From: Pagrus major
Lineage: Eukaryota; Chordata; Actinopteri; Spariformes; Sparidae
Direction: 5' to 3'
Assembly (NCBI RefSeq): GCF_040436345.1
Contig: NC_133221.1
Span: 28,565,008-28,629,007 of the forward strand
DNA length: 64,000 bases
The position numbers and the translations under genes are program-made. Positions 59,771-64,000 of this stretch are shown in pieces; the first letter of the stretch is position 1, and every line of letters begins with the position of its first letter. The notes under the pieces are model-generated. The model searched no databases and was not told the DNA's origin. It saw nothing but the letters and a program-made list of their open reading frames with translations.

Positions 59771-60723
59771 TATAAAGCAAACTTCCCCAACACAATTTAA
59801 GACGCAATATAATTAGTTTTCCTCAGATGAGGTTGATCACAGAATATTCTAGATACAAAGAGATCGGAGGTTTTCCTCCGGCCTGGCAACCTACAGCATC
59901 TGCAATACCTCTTGCAACTCTCATTCACACGTCAACAGATTTATACATAAATGTCATGAACGCAACATATAGTCTAAGAGACATCTGATGAGCCAAAGAA
60001 AACTTGTTTCAGTATTGTTTTATTAGATGATAAGGTGCATATAATAACTCCATATTTCATAAAAAAAATATAATAAAAAAAGCAAAATAACTCACATTTA
60101 TCCATAGGTGTGACCTCACATCAGTAAAATAAAAAATAAAAATGATAGGACCAATTAAACTATTCTTATGCGAGTAAATGGGATATACACATGTATAAAT
60201 AAAATATAAGCATGACTCTAAACATGCATGTATACAAGGTTCAATATGTAGCCTACGTCAAGGCAGACATTCTCATGGAATAACTTCAATAAGTATGAGA
60301 TTAATAATTTATTTATGTACAATGCTTACATCATTTAATAATAGCTTGTTACACGACACTGCAAGAAAACAAGCAAAGAATACCTACCAAATACATTTGC
60401 AAGACTGAGATAGCTTTAGTGACCATTATACACATTTACTAATTGTTCTTTTTACAAATCCTTCCTGTACACACACATATGTTGCATGTGAACATATTTC
60501 ATTGGTCAAAGTGTGCGGTTGCTGCCATCGGAGCACAACTGATACAGAGGTGGTTAAGTTGGTAGGTTGCTTCAGGGCACATCAGCCGGGTTTGAAGATG
60601 GACGAGTCACCTTTAAGCTATGAGCTCATGGCCTGACCAGATATGGAACCATCAGGTTTGTGGCCGCATCTTCAGGCCAACCTTTCTCCTACCCTGGGCT
60701 CAGAACTATCATTAAGTCAGGTT
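59771..60723. other. Intergenic DNA and IL-17R-like 3' UTR
   Basis: AT-rich sequence with several AATAAA hexamers read on the minus strand, such as the TTTATT at about 60,019. These could end the 3' UTR of the upstream receptor gene. No coding signal is seen. Where the UTR ends and intergenic DNA begins cannot be fixed. Confidence 0.5.
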
Positions 60724-63520
60724 TTACTCCCTTCCTTCCACAGAGTGATGCCTTTTTGCCCTCATTGCCACTCCTGCCTCATAGATAGCCCACTGTAGAG
60801 CTGCTCCAGCTGGTAACTTAGTAAAGCCTTCCTCTGAGATGTCGTTGATCTTCAGGTAACCCCCCGGCCTATGCAGAGCCACTCCATGGAGGTGTGAGAA
60901 CAGCAGCGCTAAGTCACTTGTCAGCCTGTAGTGAGATACCAGCCTCAGCTCAGTGGGGATGTCCGTTTCCTCAGAGTACTCAAAAACAGCCGCCATGTAT
61001 TTGGACAGGTCCTGGCTCCTGGTTTTGGCTCGGCCCACCTCCTCTCCGATGAGTTGCACAGCTGCATCAGAGCTGAAGGCGTTGTGTCCAAAGTCCAGCC
61101 CACCGTCTGCCTCCTCGTCTTCGCCGTCGCCCTCTGGCTCTGGAGGTTCAGGTCTGTGGTTGAGGCCCCGAGAACAGATCACCAAGATGAAGTCGCTCTC
61201 CCTGATCTGCCGGCAGTGCCACGCCATACTGCCCTCCCCAGCCACGCTCAGAGAGTCCCACAGGTCCAGGCACACCTGGGAAGAAAGAAAAGTGTCATGA
61301 TAAACTGATCCAACCCCACAGACGAGAAGAAACAAAGAAATGGACAATAAAATCACTAGTTTTGAAAGATGTTACAAAAATTGTCTCCAGGCTCCAACAA
61401 AAGGATTGTCGTCTAATTTGATTCTACCTGTCCGATTCCACTAAAACAGAACATCTGTACCACAGTCACATGGCTGCCATTTTCATTTTCCTGTTCAGCA
61501 TGCGGCCTTCACCCTCAGGGTGAAAAACCCAAATGTTGTAGTGCTTTGTTCCAGGTTGCAAGTCTCATAAAAACAAATTCACAAATTATCATTTCACCGC
61601 TTCCTGATTGATCAGAAACTGAAAAGACAAACAAACAGTGATAATCTAGAGGAACATCAGGCCATATTTCAAGGTAAAACAACATATTTGATAACCGATG
61701 AGATTCTGTCACATGACACCAAACATTAGCATTCAACCACTTCCTAGCTAACATTACTGTTTGGTAGTTTTGTGCAATACGACAGGAAAGGTGTATATTA
61801 ATTCTAAAATATCAATGCTGATCTTGGACACATTAATTCAAGCCTGGAAGTGAAATGCACTGGATGTAATCAAACGGTAACATAAGCTAGGAAGTGGCCG
61901 AATGCTAACGTTAGCTAGCAACCCTAATAGGTTATCAATGGCCAGATGTCCCCCCAGATATTCACTATCGTTCATCTTTTTAGTTGCTGATCAATCGGGA
62001 AGAGGTGAAATGATACCAATCTGTCAGATTCTTTATGTTTGTAACCCGGAATTTAGCAGCATAGGTGTAATTTACACTGGGGCCGCTAGGGACATGTCCC
62101 CACCACTTTTCAACACAAAGTAACAGCCTTGGTGAGCAGCATAACATCCTCCCAGCACTCGAGTTTCCCACTCTGAGCATGACGTCAGAGGAAAATGGCC
62201 GCTGTGTGAATATGGCCATGAAATGTCACGTCCTTTACCTGAGTGGCCATGTGCTGCTGGATAAACGCCCCCAGCTGCATGACGGCCTTGACATGAGCAG
62301 GGCCATCATAGCTGCTGTAGCAAATAAGAAGGCGAGGAGGGGTGAGTCTATTTCCGGGTAAGGACACCACTTCCTCTGGAGTCCCACTCTCTCTGTGACG
62401 TATTTCACCCGATGCCGGTGATGGGAAAGACAGGCCGGAGGTATAAGGAAGGCTCTCTGTAAAATGGATAATTATCATGATTTTAAATTAGCCTTTATGA
62501 GACACAAGTTGTTATTTTACATGATGTATTTTGTTTGTCTTTGCACCTTGTTTCATGAAGAGTTTTTTCATCTGCAGCTTGGGCGTCAGCCCGGTGAGAG
62601 CGGCCAGTAAGATTACAATAATGGCTACCGCAGCCAGGCACACTGGAAGCATCAGAGCCAAGGAGGGAGTGATGGAGAGTGGCGTGGCCCCTTCTAAACA
62701 TGGAGGAAGAGCAGAACTTCAAGAAACACTGTACATAGTTTGACATTTACCAAAATAGGTTTACTTGCTTTATCGCAGAGAGTTACATGAGAAGATAGAT
62801 ACCACCTTTGTACCTGCGTGCTAATTAGCCTACCTTGCTAGTGCTAGGAGCAGATTAGCTGGAGGCAAGGGAAACAGCTAGCCCAGCTCTCTCTGTTGCG
62901 TAACACTATCAAACACTAATGTTAGCAAGGAAGTGGCTGAATGCTAATGTTAGTCTGGCAAAAGCTAATGGAAGCTTTTTGAAGTTCAAAAATATGCCTA
63001 CCAGCACCGGTAATACCAGGAAACTAGAGAGACTACTAGAGACCACTGGTGGCCAAACAAAAGATACAGCACATAACTGCCTGTAAAACAAAAAGTGTCA
63101 TTTCTATTTTTCTGTCTATATGATAGAGCATATTTATTACTGAGCTTTAGACGTGTCGGTTGGCTTATTTTTGAACTTCAGAGAGAGAAACGGTAGCTGT
63201 TTCCCCATAGGCTTTATGCTAATGTATTGCCTCCTGGCTCAATTTAGCATGAAGGCATGAGAGCGGTACTACTTTAAAGGATGAATGGCTGATGGGAATG
63301 ATCATACCTGATACACATGTATTAAAAAGATTAATAACCTTTCAAGGACACAATCTCAAATTCTCAAAAAACAAGTAAGGAGAAGTTTGTGTAACACCTT
63401 CTGTAATGCATTGCGATTGTGTGTATCAGCAACAACAGAACAACCTTGCCTACCTTTTTGAGTACGCGTGACCTGTACATTGAATGTTTTCCTCACTGCA
63501 TCCACTTCGTTAGCTGCAAT
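60724..63520 (-). CDS. IL-17 receptor family protein, IL17RD-like (3' part)
   Basis: Four exons on the minus strand, 5' to 3': 63454-63520, 62547-62693, 62239-62456, 60724-61275. Phases agree and give the last 327 residues and a TAA stop. The first exon (IAANEVDAVRKTFNVQVTRT) looks like the last strands of a fibronectin-III-type ectodomain. The second holds one membrane helix (LALMLPVCLAAVAIIVILLA), then KKLFMKQ. The third and fourth make a SEFIR domain: RLLICYSSYDGPAHVKAVMQ, then CLDLWDSLSVAGEGSMAWHC, RESDFILVICSRGLNH, SKYMAAVFEYSEETDIP and HYRLTSDLALLFSHLH. SEFIR domains recruit ACT1-type adaptors; IL17RD (Sef) also dampens FGF signalling. CYSSYDG, LDLWD and the S-H-L-H motif are closest to IL17RD. 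An acidic insert (PEPEGDGEDEEADGG) follows the VICSRGLN strand. The chain stops soon after the domain. Upstream exons lie beyond the window. Confidence 0.85.
61548..62060. mobile_element. Long inverted repeat (foldback element) in the SEFIR intron
   Basis: The left arm includes TTATCATTTCACCGCTTCCT, GATTGATCAG and a TTGATAACC block. The right arm carries their inverses, GGTTATCAATGGCC and GATCAATCGGGAAGAGGTGA. Arms of roughly 180-200 bp flank an interior rich in GCTAACGTTAGCTAGC-type sequence. There is no coding capacity. Confidence 0.7.
62760..63260. repeat. Two diverged, oppositely placed copies of the teleost repeat
   Basis: The first copy has AGATAGATACCACCTTTGTACC, GGAGGCAAGGGAAACAGCTAGCC and CAGCTCTCTCTG. 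A second, inverted run (AGAGAAACGGTAGCTGTTTCCC, then GGCTTTATGCTAATG) follows near 63,180-63,260. They lie in the receptor intron between the ectodomain and membrane exons. Confidence 0.65.
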
Positions 63521-63738
63521 CTGTGACACAGGAGATGTTGAGCATCAAAGTTCATCCTGATCTTGGAAGACTGTAGTTTGATAAAATAATCTTAAACCTG
63601 CATTAATTGATTTCTTTGGCAACTTGGGGGCAGCGCAAAGAGCTGTTAACGCAACACTGACACATTATCGCCTTATAAAGTTGATTATTAAACGTACTAC
63701 AAGGAACTTTTAAGTGCTTATGAAAAGGTCTCAATTTA

Positions 63739-64000
63739 AAGGGATAGTTCGGATTTTTTGACATGAAGTTGTATGACATCCTCACCATCAGTGTCGTGCA
63801 TCAGCAGTGACTTTTCCCCCACTGCGTCCTGTGAGCTGAGGTCTGTCCCACTGTTGTTGCTGAAGAAAGTAGTTACGGCTAGTTTGCGGGGTCACGAAAT
63901 AAAGCGTTTTGCTTCAAAAAACAATATCCGTTCAAAAGAGTAAAACATTTGCATCACAAAATCGTTTACGAGAAAAAAGTCAGACCTCACGATCACCTGG
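63739..64000. mobile_element. MITE (AAAGGGATAGTTCGGATTTTTTGACATGAAG type), cut by window end
   Basis: It starts with AAAGGGATAGTTCGG and continues with the TGACATGAAGTTGTATGACATC and AGTGTCGTGCATCAGCAGTG segments of a family common in teleosts. The right end is outside the window. Apparent splice-like sequence near 63,985 belongs to this element. Confidence 0.75.

Noticed and set aside
60931-61308. Plus-strand open frames of 115-125 codons opposite the SEFIR exon
   Set aside because: They are antisense shadows of a clearly recognisable SEFIR domain on the minus strand.
63970-64000. A possible further receptor exon end near the window edge (splice-like GAG/GTCTGA on the minus strand)
   Set aside because: The sequence lies within a MITE starting at about 63,739, and the donor is weak.

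Overview
The window looks like nuclear DNA of a teleost fish, probably a percomorph. Genes have many short exons with GT-AG introns. Long (TG)n microsatellites and several short inverted-repeat transposons of types common in ray-finned fish lie in the introns. There are no bacterial-type operons, ribosome binding sites or CRISPR arrays. I rebuilt gene models by hand from splice sites, reading phase and protein-family recognition. Every internal exon listed keeps phase with its neighbours.

Layout. 1-12,622 holds no exon I can support and is most simply a large 5' intron of the first gene. 12,623-35,910 (+) is the body of tensin-2 (tns2): 25 coding exons from just after the C1 domain to the stop, giving the PTEN-like phosphatase and C2 module, a very long disordered linker, SH2 and PTB domains. 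A 3' UTR of about 2 kb follows. 39,639-45,229 (-) is a complete tmem106c-like gene of 283 codons, tail-to-tail with tns2. 47,525-49,944 (-) is a complete gene for a 179-residue protein that is little more than a PTB domain plus a short helical tail; I could not name it. 52,141-59,621 (-) is complete cytosolic seryl-tRNA synthetase (sars1, 511 residues). 60,724-63,520 (-) is the 3' part of an IL-17 receptor family gene, closest to IL17RD, with the end of the ectodomain, one membrane segment and the SEFIR domain; its 5' exons lie beyond the window.

The genes do not form a pathway. Tensin-2 is a focal-adhesion adaptor and phosphatase, TMEM106C a lysosomal/ER membrane protein, the PTB protein probably a receptor-tail adaptor, SerRS a translation enzyme, and the IL-17R-like protein a cytokine or FGF signalling receptor.

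The points most worth a second look are a 330-bp transposon with perfect 8-bp target duplications that carries a telomere-like array, a tensin-2 phosphatase exon set between a ~53-unit (TG) repeat and a G-quadruplex motif, expanded His-rich and HWERD-repeat segments in the tensin-2 linker, the minimal PTB adaptor, two nested transposon insertions, and an IL-17R-like protein without the usual C-terminal tail. I found no evidence for a wholly new multi-gene system.
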